Assembly: GCA_003290165.1 (NCBI GenBank) | Contig: QNQO01000547.1 | Location: 310,001 to 374,000 of the forward strand | Length of the DNA: 64,000 bases | DNA from: Berberis thunbergii | Taxonomy: Eukaryota; Streptophyta; Magnoliopsida; Ranunculales; Berberidaceae | Direction: 5' to 3' | Part shown: positions 10,616-19,287 of the stretch, in pieces | Layout: every line of letters begins with the position of its first letter | Position numbering within the stretch: the first letter of the stretch is position 1 | Translations under genes and position numbers: made by a program | The notes under the pieces: model-generated | The model's database searches: none | What the model saw: only the letters and a program-made list of their open reading frames with translations | What the model was told of the DNA's origin: nothing

Positions 10616-10830
10616 TTGAATTAAATATAACCACTTTAACAAAAAAAAAAAAAAAATTAAATTAAATATAACCAACATGGAATTTCATGTCAACAGTTAA
10701 TTAGTTTATTACATTAATAATACCCCAAACACACCACTCCTCACATGGATTCCCACTTTCCATTATAATATCATCACAACACCCATCGAAGTATAGATTT
10801 CTTAATCAATTAAATTATAAATAAAGTGCA
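10616..10830 (+). repeat. Orphan copy of the wax-synthase promoter region
   Basis: About 200 bp match 17485-17675, directly upstream of the wax-synthase-like gene, including TATAACCACTTTAAC, an A-run, CATGTCAACAGTTAATTAG and CATTATAATATCATCACAAC. The two copies differ by only a few bases and an A-run length. The match stops at about 10828, before the position of the start codon, and no wax-synthase coding sequence follows. Confidence 0.85.
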
Positions 10831-12457
10831 AATCGTCACTTGTTTATAAGATGTAGTCCAGTCTTAATTCTGATCTTTCTGCATTATTTTTTCCACAACT
10901 CGTACTGTCTCTGACATGTGCAACGAGCAAAAATGATTGGAAGCCTGAGTATACCTTTAATATTGTTTCACTTTTGATGATGATGCCTAACATCTGTCGA
11001 CGCAATTTTAGTTTCACCCTCTACTGCATTTAAAGTAAAAATCTAATTTCTTCTTCGTTTCATTAGCTTCCTTGATATCATTTAAAAGAGAGTTTGCTAA
11101 TACAAAATTGGACTCCAATTCCAGCTACAACTTGGATTCCATGTTAGAATTTGGTGAAATCTTTTGGTAGTAAATTTGTGACAACCCTGTTCATTTCTTG
11201 TTAGTAATCCTGTCCCGTGACATACATTTTAACATTGCCTTTCAGTCTCAAACATAAGAACCTTGTGGGGAAACGTTGTGGGTTTTGAATCCAGTTTAAT
11301 TCCGAATATAAGGAAAAAAATTTATTTTGATTTCTTTTTTCTACTGGATTTAGGGATTTTGTTCAGATTTTTGCAATATTTTCAGAGGTAGGGCTGAATC
11401 ACGTTTATGAGGAATTGAGGATGTTCCCTTGCGAATCAACTTTGATACAAAAGAGAATTCCATACAGTACGAACTAATGAACAATTTATTTATTTATTTA
11501 TTTCTTTTCTGATCAAAGATGCAATGGGCAATAATGCCATCTCATGTATCAAGACAAACACTCAAATAGCATGCAAAAACAACCTACAACAAATGTGTTT
11601 ATCTTTCTCATTAGGTCTCATATATCAGAGATAAAGTGTTGCTGGCTTGTCCGTCCGAAGTCAATCCTCGAGATATTTGCCTTAGTAGGTCTTATAGGTA
11701 TTGGGCATGGTTGTGAGACGTGTGGGCTTAGCAGGGTATTGCAATTCAAGTCAAGCTAGCGGATTGCACTTCACGGGCTTGATGCTGCTTGGGCTGGATT
11801 TGTGCTAGACCGATGCCTGGGTCCGTTATTTCTTGGGATCATCATAACATGTGTACGGTGCAGAAGAAAGGACGATTCAGTGTATCATCATACGGTTAGG
11901 ATAATTGCATAAAAATAAAACTGAAAAAATCTTTGATCATCAAAAGAAGTTACTCAGATGGTGTTAATTTTCTTAGTCAATGAGAAGAAGAAAAGCTCAT
12001 GCCCTCATTTGGGATATGTAAGCGAGGTCTGCATGTCTCAAGTCAGTCTGCATATCATTTGATAATTAATGAATCATAATAAGCTAATTGTAGATTGTGA
12101 CCAACATTTTATTGTCTTTCATTAATTTAGTTCGATACAATGCTGTATAAATATCTTGTTATAGCTAACAACTGGAATATCAAAAAGCACCTTAGGAATA
12201 CCTAAATTAAATTGTTCACACAAATAATAGATTGGTTTATCGAGTCCAGTTCCGCTACACCTTCTCAGTTTTTGCTGGACATGTAATCTACTACTCTTTA
12301 TGTATTTTTTTTTCTTCCTTTTATCTCCAAACATTAACTTGAGTCTTACCAAATTTCAACTTGGTATTGGTTGTCGACACTTTGTGGCAGCTGTTTAGCT
12401 GTTTAAAGCCTAATTAGGATTACGAGTCCAATAATATTAGGGTACTATTTTGTTTTG
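10831..12457. other. Intergenic region, no gene seen
   Basis: About 1.6 kb of AT-rich sequence. It contains a TTTA repeat at about 11485-11503. Small open frames at 11544-11759 (+) and 12352-12122 (-) show no recognisable domain and have composition like the surrounding DNA, so I do not call them genes. Confidence 0.6.
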
Positions 12458-12465
12458 TTTATAAG
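12458..12465 (+). promoter_or_regulatory. TATA box of the F-box gene
   Basis: TTTATAAGG lies 56-63 bp upstream of the ATG at 12521, a plausible distance for a plant gene with a short leader. It is supported only by sequence and position. Confidence 0.45.
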
Positions 12466-12520
12466 GTGAAACTAGTCAAGTCTAGAAAATATGTTTGTTA
12501 GCTTCCGCTGAATCCATAGA

Positions 12521-13669
12521 ATGGAAGATCTTCCAGAGCACTTAATAATGGAGGAAATCTTCCCAAGAGTTCCCCTTACTACCCTCTTTGATTTCAGGTC
12601 AGTATGTCGAAGGTTTCGTCATCAGTTAGCAAACAATACACATTGTGTTTTAGTGCATTCCATCCCACCAAGCAAACAAGTACTACAAAGTCCTACAACT
12701 GGTTTCATTACACATCCAAAGACATCACATGTGTACATTGTACCAGACATGGATACACCTTTGGTGAACAAGCTGAACAGTTTCTGTAAAAGATTTGAGA
12801 TTTGTTTTATAAAATGCGAGTTATCAGTTTCATGCAATGGCCTTGTCTGTTTCGTAAATACCTCATGTAATACAATAATCGTTGGCAATCCTGTGACCAG
12901 AGATTACATAGAGACACAGCATCCGTATGGTGTTGGTGACGACGAGGAATGTTGGGGATTCGGTTTCGGTTTTGATTCCAAAAATAAGGAATTTAAATTG
13001 ATATGGCTTTGCCTTCCCATTGATCCAAGAAGAAAAAGAAGATGCAGTGCACGATATTCGGAAGTTAAAGACCCATTTTGTGTACTTGCACAGACGCTTG
13101 GTGGTAGCTTTACATGGAGAAGGGTAGGGAATTTGCGGAAACAAATACAGTGTATACAATCAAGAAGACTCGGTGTGTTCTTTAATGGAAGTTTACATTG
13201 GCTAAGTTTTGAGAATGAAGGTGTGCAGTATGTCATCAATGTTATAGCAGTCAGTGTAGCTGACGATGAAGAACAAGTCCTGTACTTTCCAATTCCTTTT
13301 ATTAAATGTGGATGGATTGATTTGCTGCTCGAACGGGTTCATTTGGGGGTGTTGGGAGGCTGCCTTATTTTTGTCAATGATTGCAAGCCAGAATATGTGG
13401 AAGTGTGGGTTATGAAGGAATATGGCATCGAGGAGTCTTGGAGTAAAGATTTTGTCATTCCCAGGCCTATTAAGCGCAAGCATGAACAAATTGAGCAAAA
13501 ACATCAACGTTTCCATCCACTTGTTATGCAAGAGGATGGACAAATTTCAGTAGAGTCTGACGATCAGTTATTGCTATATGACCCTGAGAGCAGAACATTC
13601 AAGGATAATAATATTTTGCCATTGGTTCTGTTAAATCATAACGCCTTAAGAGAACAAAATACTCCTTAG
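12521..13669 (+). CDS. F-box protein with F-box-associated (FBA/kelch-like) C-terminal region
   Basis: An intact single exon of 382 residues. Residues 1-40 form an F-box (MEDLPEHLIMEEIFPRVPL, then the SVCRRFRHQL half), the segment that binds SKP1 and so links the protein to an SCF ubiquitin ligase. The rest resembles the F-box-associated region of the large plant F-box family: SVSCNGLVCF and NPVTRDYIE near residues 100-125, GFGFDSKNKEFKLIWL near 145-160, then FFNGSLHWLSF near 220-232 and the late YGIEESWSKDF motif near 300-315. These regions form beta-propeller-like substrate receptors, but the target cannot be predicted. The family is known for fast birth and death and for single-exon genes. 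Neighbouring genes give no functional clue. Codons and length look normal and no break is visible. Confidence 0.85.
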   Translation: MEDLPEHLIMEEIFPRVPLTTLFDFRSVCRRFRHQLANNTHCVLVHSIPPSKQVLQSPTTGFITHPKTSHVYIVPDMDTPLVNKLNSFCKRFEICFIKCELSVSCNGLVCFVNTSCNTIIVGNPVTRDYIETQHPYGVGDDEECWGFGFGFDSKNKEFKLIWLCLPIDPRRKRRCSARYSEVKDPFCVLAQTLGGSFTWRRVGNLRKQIQCIQSRRLGVFFNGSLHWLSFENEGVQYVINVIAVSVADDEEQVLYFPIPFIKCGWIDLLLERVHLGVLGGCLIFVNDCKPEYVEVWVMKEYGIEESWSKDFVIPRPIKRKHEQIEQKHQRFHPLVMQEDGQISVESDDQLLLYDPESRTFKDNNILPLVLLNHNALREQNTP

Positions 13670-14531
13670 ATGGTGGGGTGTTAAGGCTTTGTGTGAATTG
13701 CTTTATTTGATTCTGTTCCTACATCTGAAACATTTACAGTGTTCTCTATTGTGTGAATTGTTTATTTATTTTGTAAAGAAAATAATTGAGAATTGTATTA
13801 TTGTTTTGGTTCCTTGACTTATAAGCTAACTTCTACCTAACCTTGTGAAAACAAGAAATTTAAAATTTTTGTTCTTTTCAACGTATTCTAACATATTTCG
13901 AATGGATGCAACTTCAATGTCTTTATTGAGCTTTCTCTTCTATCAAATCATTTTGAAGACTTCAAATAAGGCCTTATCTTGTTCGGAAATTCAAACCAGA
14001 AACTCTGTGAATTTCACTCTCAGTTTCTATTCTCCACTCTTTCTTCCATTTTGAATTTCACTGGGCAGCCCTAAGCAAGGGGTCAAAAAGCCTGAACATA
14101 ATGCTAGTGAAATCTCAGGTTGAATTGTGTGAAAGTCAATCTTTCGTGTTAAAATTTACCAATGCGTCTTTGTGTCACATGGTTTGTTCCTGTAGAGAAA
14201 ACTTGTTTGGGTTAAAATTTTCCCTGATTTCATAATTCTAGTTCAAATCCTAGATATGAGCTAGAAGCCTAGAACTAATTCGGTAAGGGTGTAGAGATGT
14301 GTGATAGAAGAATCTTAGACATGAGCTAGAACTAACCGAAATTTCAATTGAGGAGAACTCGAGAACTTTTGTATTCTAGTTCTAAAACTCATAGACATTA
14401 ATTAAACCGCAAACAATTTTGTTAAAGGATAATTAACAAAGAAAGAAATCCTGGCAAAGCAAAAATAACATTCCACAAATGTGAATTCGTTCAAGGAAGA
14501 AACAATGTGGAATGGTGCTACTACTCTTGAC
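13670..14531. other. Convergent intergenic region between the F-box and fasciclin genes
   Basis: AT-rich 3' flanks of two convergent genes. No domain-bearing frame is seen; the frame at 13845-14054 has no recognisable feature. A repeated phrase around ATGAGCTAGAA (about 14256 and 14318) suggests minor local duplication. Confidence 0.55.
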
Positions 14532-15122
14532 TCAATGAGGTGGGGAAGCTGCTCCAGTTGGAGCGAGGGATGGAACACTGGGCCTGTTGGGTGCAACTGC
14601 TGTGCTAGGTGGAGATGGAACAGAGTAAGGTGCTACCACACTGGTTTCAGATGTGATGACGGTATTGATTCCATGGCACTTGATACTAGGGGTAGAGCAC
14701 ACATTGGGTTTAACAATTTTTGCGTTGCCCACAAAGACATTTTCCCTCCCTCGGTTTGTTATGGAAATAGCCCTGTTCTGCACATTAACAGGGATGACGG
14801 TCCCTGTTGGAAGATGTCCAAGATCATCATATCTAAGAGCTGTTGGAATAGAGTGTCTAAGCACAAAGTCTTGGAGACGGTCTGGAGTTACCACAAACTC
14901 AGACAATTCTACATCACTTGGGATGAAGAACGTCAGCTCTTCACCGTGTAAGGAGTGTGGATTGTTGCTGTTAAGCATCTGCAGAAGGATGATAAACCCG
15001 TAGTAAGAGTTTGATCTCATGTTTGACAGAGCTTGTTGTAGATCTGCCTGGTTGGCTGGAGCTGCAAGCTGCAACTCGGAGAGCTTGAACAAAGCAAGGA
15101 AGATCAAAATACCGAACCCCAT
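14532..15122 (-). CDS. Small secreted fasciclin-like (FAS1 domain) protein
   Basis: A single exon of 196 residues. Residues 1-20 are a signal peptide-like hydrophobic segment (GFGILIFLALFKL, then the LQLAAPANQ cleavage context), so the product probably enters the secretory pathway and cell wall. Residues 25-160 match one FAS1 domain: the ELTFFIPSDVELSEF block (about 62-76), an FVLRHSIPTALRYDDL block (about 87-102) and a late NAKIVKPNVCSTPSIKCHGI block with two cysteines (about 133-152). The last 35 residues are rich in Pro, Ser, Ala and Val, like the arabinogalactan-type tails of fasciclin-like proteins. No GPI-anchor hydrophobic tail is seen. FAS1 proteins are linked to cell adhesion and wall architecture; the exact role is not predictable. 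The protein is short, like the single-FAS1 group in Arabidopsis. The ATG at 15122 fits the signal peptide. Confidence 0.8.
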   Translation of the reverse strand: MGFGILIFLALFKLSELQLAAPANQADLQQALSNMRSNSYYGFIILLQMLNSNNPHSLHGEELTFFIPSDVELSEFVVTPDRLQDFVLRHSIPTALRYDDLGHLPTGTVIPVNVQNRAISITNRGRENVFVGNAKIVKPNVCSTPSIKCHGINTVITSETSVVAPYSVPSPPSTAVAPNRPSVPSLAPTGAASPPH

Positions 15123-15195
15123 TTGGTATAAGATGCAGGTTCTTTAAGAAAATTTGTGTTACGGATGAATGAATTGTAGGGGTGGATGAAAGGCA

Positions 15196-15201
15196 TTTAT
15201 A
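15196..15201 (-). promoter_or_regulatory. TATA box of the fasciclin-like gene
   Basis: On the minus strand CCTTATAAATGCC lies about 75 bp upstream of the ATG at 15122, a normal plant spacing. Confidence 0.55.
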
Positions 15202-15791
15202 AGGAAGATTGCTAGTTTTGTAGCTATGATCATGCCTTTGTGTTCTACTACCAGTGCTTGGTTTTCTCATTTCATCTGTATTTTGAAGTAGTTGGAGATG
15301 TAGGTTAGGCATGTAAAAGTATCTACGTACTCTGAACTAATAGTCATTTTGCAAGCTTTGCGTCAGACAGCGAAATGCAATCAGTTAAATGTTTTTTTTT
15401 TTCGAATATATTATCAAAAAATTTCACTTGTTCTTTGCATTAAAACCATATTTTCTAATAAGTTTTATGCAATTGCTGCATTTTTATGGAGCAGTAAAAA
15501 TTTAGCCAGGAAGAACATTCAAGATAAGTTATGCTAACTCTTTGCACAAAGTTTAATTTTGAGCAAATGAATTGGTTTAGGCTTAGGGACAGATGCTTAC
15601 AATTTATGCTCATCCCGCTACTGCGATGCTGTTATAAGATTCCATCACTGACTGGACTGATGACTAGTAATTGACTCAGTGAATGCTGCAAAAGAATTCT
15701 GGTAATTGACTCAATTCCTGGTTGCACATGATACGTATACGGTATGAAACCGATACAGAGATGCAACAAATTTCTAAAATTGAGGAAACGG
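15202..15791. other. Upstream region of the fasciclin-like gene, no gene seen
   Basis: AT-rich sequence with a T-run at about 15392-15401. No coding feature or known repeat is recognised; it presumably holds the rest of the promoter. Confidence 0.5.
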
Positions 15792-16300
15792 CACTACACC
15801 AAAATGACCATTTTGTAACACAACCAAAATTTATTTGCGTCATTTTTGTCATGTTACAATATTTGTAATAGCTTAGTTAAGTAGCTGCTGTTTTTGGGTG
15901 ATACAAATCAGTAACATATGCCAACGTGATACAATCGATTGTTTGGATTAAAATAATTAAATAAATAAAAAAATCTCAAACCCTCCCTCCTTCCAAAAGG
16001 AAGAATAGTTGATGATTTGGATGTGTACTACCCATTTTAGCTTCTTTTTTATTTGAAAAATGTTTTTAATTAGCTATAGTTTTTAAAATTTAGTATCGGC
16101 ATCAAAATGAAACCAATATTCTATTAGTATTAGCTACATTATGATGCAATTGTGACATTGGTATGGGTTAGTATTGGTTGCATCATGGATTGGTTGATGA
16201 TACAAATATTAGGATCACCTTATTTGGTATGGCACAAAAGTGTTGCAAATAGTTTTAGCAACATGTAAAAGCAGTACAAAAGCTCTTTTATGGTGTAGTA
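15792..16300. mobile_element. CACTA-like MITE (about 509 bp)
   Basis: The left end is CACTACACCAAAATGACC and the right end TTTTATGGTGTAGTA, near-perfect terminal inverted repeats of the type shared with the elements at 28171 and 36589. No transposase frame is present. A clean 3-bp target duplication is not visible (CGG versus TAT), so the element is old or has lost a flank. Confidence 0.75.
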
Positions 16301-16790
16301 TATATGCTTTTCCGTTTGCAGAATGAGGTGCATATCTTAATGGACTGACCAACTACACCAATTTGAAGTGAACGACCTTCTCGAATTAAAGTCGTGTGAA
16401 CCGATTTGGGTCAAGAGCAGACAATATTGTTTTAATCTTGTTTTACGGATCAAATCTCAAGGAGAACAAATTTGGATGCATCAATAACCATCCTAAATTT
16501 TGGCGGGGCGTAATTCGATGAATGGTTTTGATTTCCTCGAAATTAGGCCTGGAGCCAACCACTTAAACCTGTGATTTGATCTGGAAGAGCTTTTGACTTT
16601 CATTATCCGATCCTGTCATGAATGGTATGAATTGAAGCATGAGCGGAATGACATGAAGTCAAGCCATAAATCTTCTTTTTCTTATTCAAATACTTAATGT
16701 GCCAATACCCAATACTTAATTCCTTTATGTTTACTGAATTTTCAACTTTTTTCAAATACTGCAACTGTGCATGTTTTCTAATTCAAAAAT
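16301..16790. other. Intergenic stretch, nothing recognised
   Basis: About 490 bp of AT-rich sequence without a domain-bearing frame or recognisable repeat. Confidence 0.5.
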
Positions 16791-16965
16791 TCTAAATGTC
16801 GAGGTAGTGGGTGAGGAAACGAGCGAGGGGAGGGAGGTGGCGGGGTGAGAACCGTTCACCTCCCTCGAGGTGTGTGCTATTGATTTTTACGCGCGCATCT
16901 CGAGGGAGGTGAACGGTTCTCACCCCGCCACCTCCCTCCCCTCGCCGGTTTCCTCGACATTTAGA
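16791..16965. repeat. Foldback (long hairpin) element
   Basis: A palindrome of about 175 bp. The left arm 16791-16869 and right arm 16899-16965 pair almost throughout (TCTAAATGTCGAGG at the left tip, CCTCGACATTTAGA at the right tip; the inner ends share CTCCCTCGAG). The loop is about 29 bp. The arms are GC-rich in AT-rich surroundings. A diverged copy lies at 10484-10605. It would form a strong hairpin when transcribed from either strand. Confidence 0.88.
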
Positions 16966-17484
16966 ACTGCTCTTTCTAATTTGCACCTAAGACTTTGAGT
17001 GCCATGTCAAAGCCCAACCATTTGCTAGGTTTAGGCAAGCCTCTGTGTAATCAAGCTTAATTTTTTGTGATTTTAAACCTTTTATTTTAGACTCACCATA
17101 AAATGTTGGTTTTCCCAGGAAGATAGGCAAGATTCCCCGATCACATAGGGTTTTTTTTTTTTTTGGTTCACTTGTACTCGTTTTTGCTTGCATTGTTTTA
17201 TCAAAAATTCTAGCCAGCATTGTTTGCTGTCTTTTCTTGACCTTATTTGAATTTTTTACACTTTTACCCCTTATAGTATTTTAAATAAGAGGGATAAAAA
17301 GTATAAAAACACTAAAACAATGCCAAAAAAAAACCACCAAAAAAGGCCAGCTAGAATTAATCTTGTTTTATGTTGCATTGAATCCCAAGATCGAACTTTA
17401 CATCTATGTTCAAATTCAACCATTAATCTTCTTGACTACATTATAAAAGGTGAGCTTTTATTTTTTATACCATCAGATCTAAAG
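16966..17484. other. Intergenic stretch upstream of the wax-synthase promoter
   Basis: AT-rich sequence with T- and A-runs (about 17152-17165 and 17328-17343). The minus-strand open frames here have no recognisable domain. Confidence 0.5.
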
Positions 17485-17734
17485 AATTAAATATAACCAC
17501 TTTAACAAAAAAAAAAAGAATTAAATATAACCAACGTGGAATTTCATGTCAACAGTTAATTAGTTTATTACATTAATAAAACCCCAAACACACCACTCCT
17601 CACATGGATTCCCACTTTCCATTATAATATCATCACAACACCCATCGAAGTATGGATTTCTTAATCAATTAAATTGACCAAAACCCCATCTAGAACAAGA
17701 AGAAAAATACCAGATCAAGAACAAGAGAATTTCA
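17485..17734 (+). promoter_or_regulatory. Promoter and leader of the wax-synthase-like gene
   Basis: The segment holds CATTATAATATCATC at about 17619-17633, a TATA-like site about 105-115 bp upstream of the ATG. The block 17485-17675 is repeated at 10616-10830, which suggests the gene or its promoter was copied locally. Confidence 0.5.
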
Positions 17735-18835
17735 ATGGAGGGAGAGATCAAGAGCTTAATCAAGGTATGGATGATAGTCTATGCATCCCTAACCTTTATT
17801 TACTTCTTCATCTCAAAAATTTCACAAGGTAAGTTTAGACTAATCTCTCTTCTCCCCATAATCTCCCTCTTCACAATCATCCCATTTGATCTCACATCTA
17901 TCCACTTAAAAGGTATCACATCATTCTTCATCACTTGGCTTTGCAATTTCAAGCTCCTTCTCTTTGCCTTCAATCAAGGACCTCTATCATCCAATCCATC
18001 CATTTCTCTCATTCATTTCATCTCCATTGCAACTCTCCCAATCAAACTCAATGACAACCCATTTCTCCAAACACCCCAAACTACCAAAAACATCAAAAAA
18101 CAAAAAGGCCCATCTCATGAAACCACCAAAACTAAAGGCCTTAAATCACCTCTCAATTATGCCCTCAAAGCCTTGCTTCTTGCCTTGATTTTAGAAACCT
18201 ACAACTATAAGCAATACATGCACCAAAACCTCATCTTATGCCTATATTGTTGCCATGTATATCTCTCTGTGGAGCTCTCACTAGCCCTGGCTGCAGTCCC
18301 GGCTCAAGCCATGGGGTTCAAGCTTGAACCACAATTCGAAGACCCTTACCTATCAACTTCTCTACAAGACTTTTGGGGTAGAAGGTGGAACTTAATGGTC
18401 ACTAGTATTCTAAGACCCACTATATACGATCCAATACGTCGTATTCCTACTCGTATATTAGGGAGAAAGTATTCCTTACTACCAGCAATTATGGGAGTAT
18501 TTCTTGTGTCTGGGCTCATGCATGAGTTGATCTACTTCTATATGACAAATGTTGATCCTACATGGGAGGTGACATGGTTTTTTGTACTCCATGGAGCTTG
18601 TTTGGTTTTGGAGATTGCAGTGAAGAAGACGTTAGGTGCCAAGTGGCGGTTGCATCCAATGATTTCTGGACCATTGGCTATTGGGTTCGTCGCAGTTACA
18701 GCCTTCTGGTTGTTCTTCCCTCAGCTGGTACGAAATGGTGTGGATGTCAAGGCAATTCAAGAGTTAGGTGAGTCGGTTAAATTTTTCAAAGATGTAGTAG
18801 TGAAGCCTTTGAGATTGAATTTGAGATTCAAGTAG
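17735..18835 (+). CDS. Wax synthase-like long-chain-alcohol O-fatty-acyltransferase (MBOAT family)
   Basis: An intact single exon of 366 residues. Plant wax synthases of this family join a fatty acyl-CoA to a long-chain alcohol in the endoplasmic reticulum membrane, giving wax esters. Hydrophobic segments are visible at about residues 9-27, 35-55, 60-80, 86-102, 140-155, 164-190, 248-270, 278-296 and 310-330. The family block PQFEDPYLSTSLQDFWGRRW lies at 199-218, and the presumed catalytic histidine is H263 in SGLMHELIYFY. The length is in the usual 340-380 range for single-exon plant members. The ATG at 17735 begins the conserved N-terminus (MEGEIKSLIKVW). Broken relatives lie at 35187-35502 and 37029-36238, so this is one member of a local family. 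Substrate chain length cannot be told, and other acyl acceptors (sterols, for example) are possible within the family. Confidence 0.9.
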   Translation: MEGEIKSLIKVWMIVYASLTFIYFFISKISQGKFRLISLLPIISLFTIIPFDLTSIHLKGITSFFITWLCNFKLLLFAFNQGPLSSNPSISLIHFISIATLPIKLNDNPFLQTPQTTKNIKKQKGPSHETTKTKGLKSPLNYALKALLLALILETYNYKQYMHQNLILCLYCCHVYLSVELSLALAAVPAQAMGFKLEPQFEDPYLSTSLQDFWGRRWNLMVTSILRPTIYDPIRRIPTRILGRKYSLLPAIMGVFLVSGLMHELIYFYMTNVDPTWEVTWFFVLHGACLVLEIAVKKTLGAKWRLHPMISGPLAIGFVAVTAFWLFFPQLVRNGVDVKAIQELGESVKFFKDVVVKPLRLNLRFK

Positions 18836-19287
18836 TATTAAATTTAGGTAGTTTTTTTGTTTTCCAATTTTTTTTTATCAATTTATACTTGGGGGAATAG
18901 ATGTGTGATGTATGGTTCCAAAGTACTAGTTGTATATAGTATGACTAAGATTAGTGCAATACATTTCATGTATGAAAACATTCTAATCTTTTATTACTTC
19001 ATTGTTTGTACTTTTAAAAGATTAGTCGATTATACATTAATTTCCATTGTGAATTATTAGGTAAATAGTGAAAACATTTGTTAGATGTGATTCATAAGAA
19101 TAAGAAAAAATGGTGGGCACATGAGAAAAACTTTGCTTATTGGGAGTTTTGCTCATTAAGTAATTTTCCAATAACAAACTTAAGGATGTGCCACACAACT
19201 AATCTCAACTTTTCATATGAGTTTACAATCGATATCAATAGTGTGATCCCAGACCACTGAAAAAAGCGAGTAGAAGATTGGTTACAT
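18836..19287. other. 3' flank of the wax-synthase-like gene and undefined end of the next LINE
   Basis: The 3' region of the acyltransferase, with T-runs, runs into DNA that should contain the 3' untranslated part of the minus-strand L1. I see no poly(A) tail or target duplication for that L1, so the border cannot be placed. Confidence 0.45.

Noticed and set aside
12863..13543. Several minus-strand frames of about 100 codons
   Set aside because: Antisense shadows of the intact F-box coding region.
14653..15003. 116-codon plus-strand frame
   Set aside because: Antisense of the fasciclin-like gene, whose signal peptide and FAS1 blocks support the minus strand.
19078..19260. A short plus-strand gene after the wax-synthase gene
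   Set aside because: No domain, AT-rich, and overlapping the undefined LINE border.
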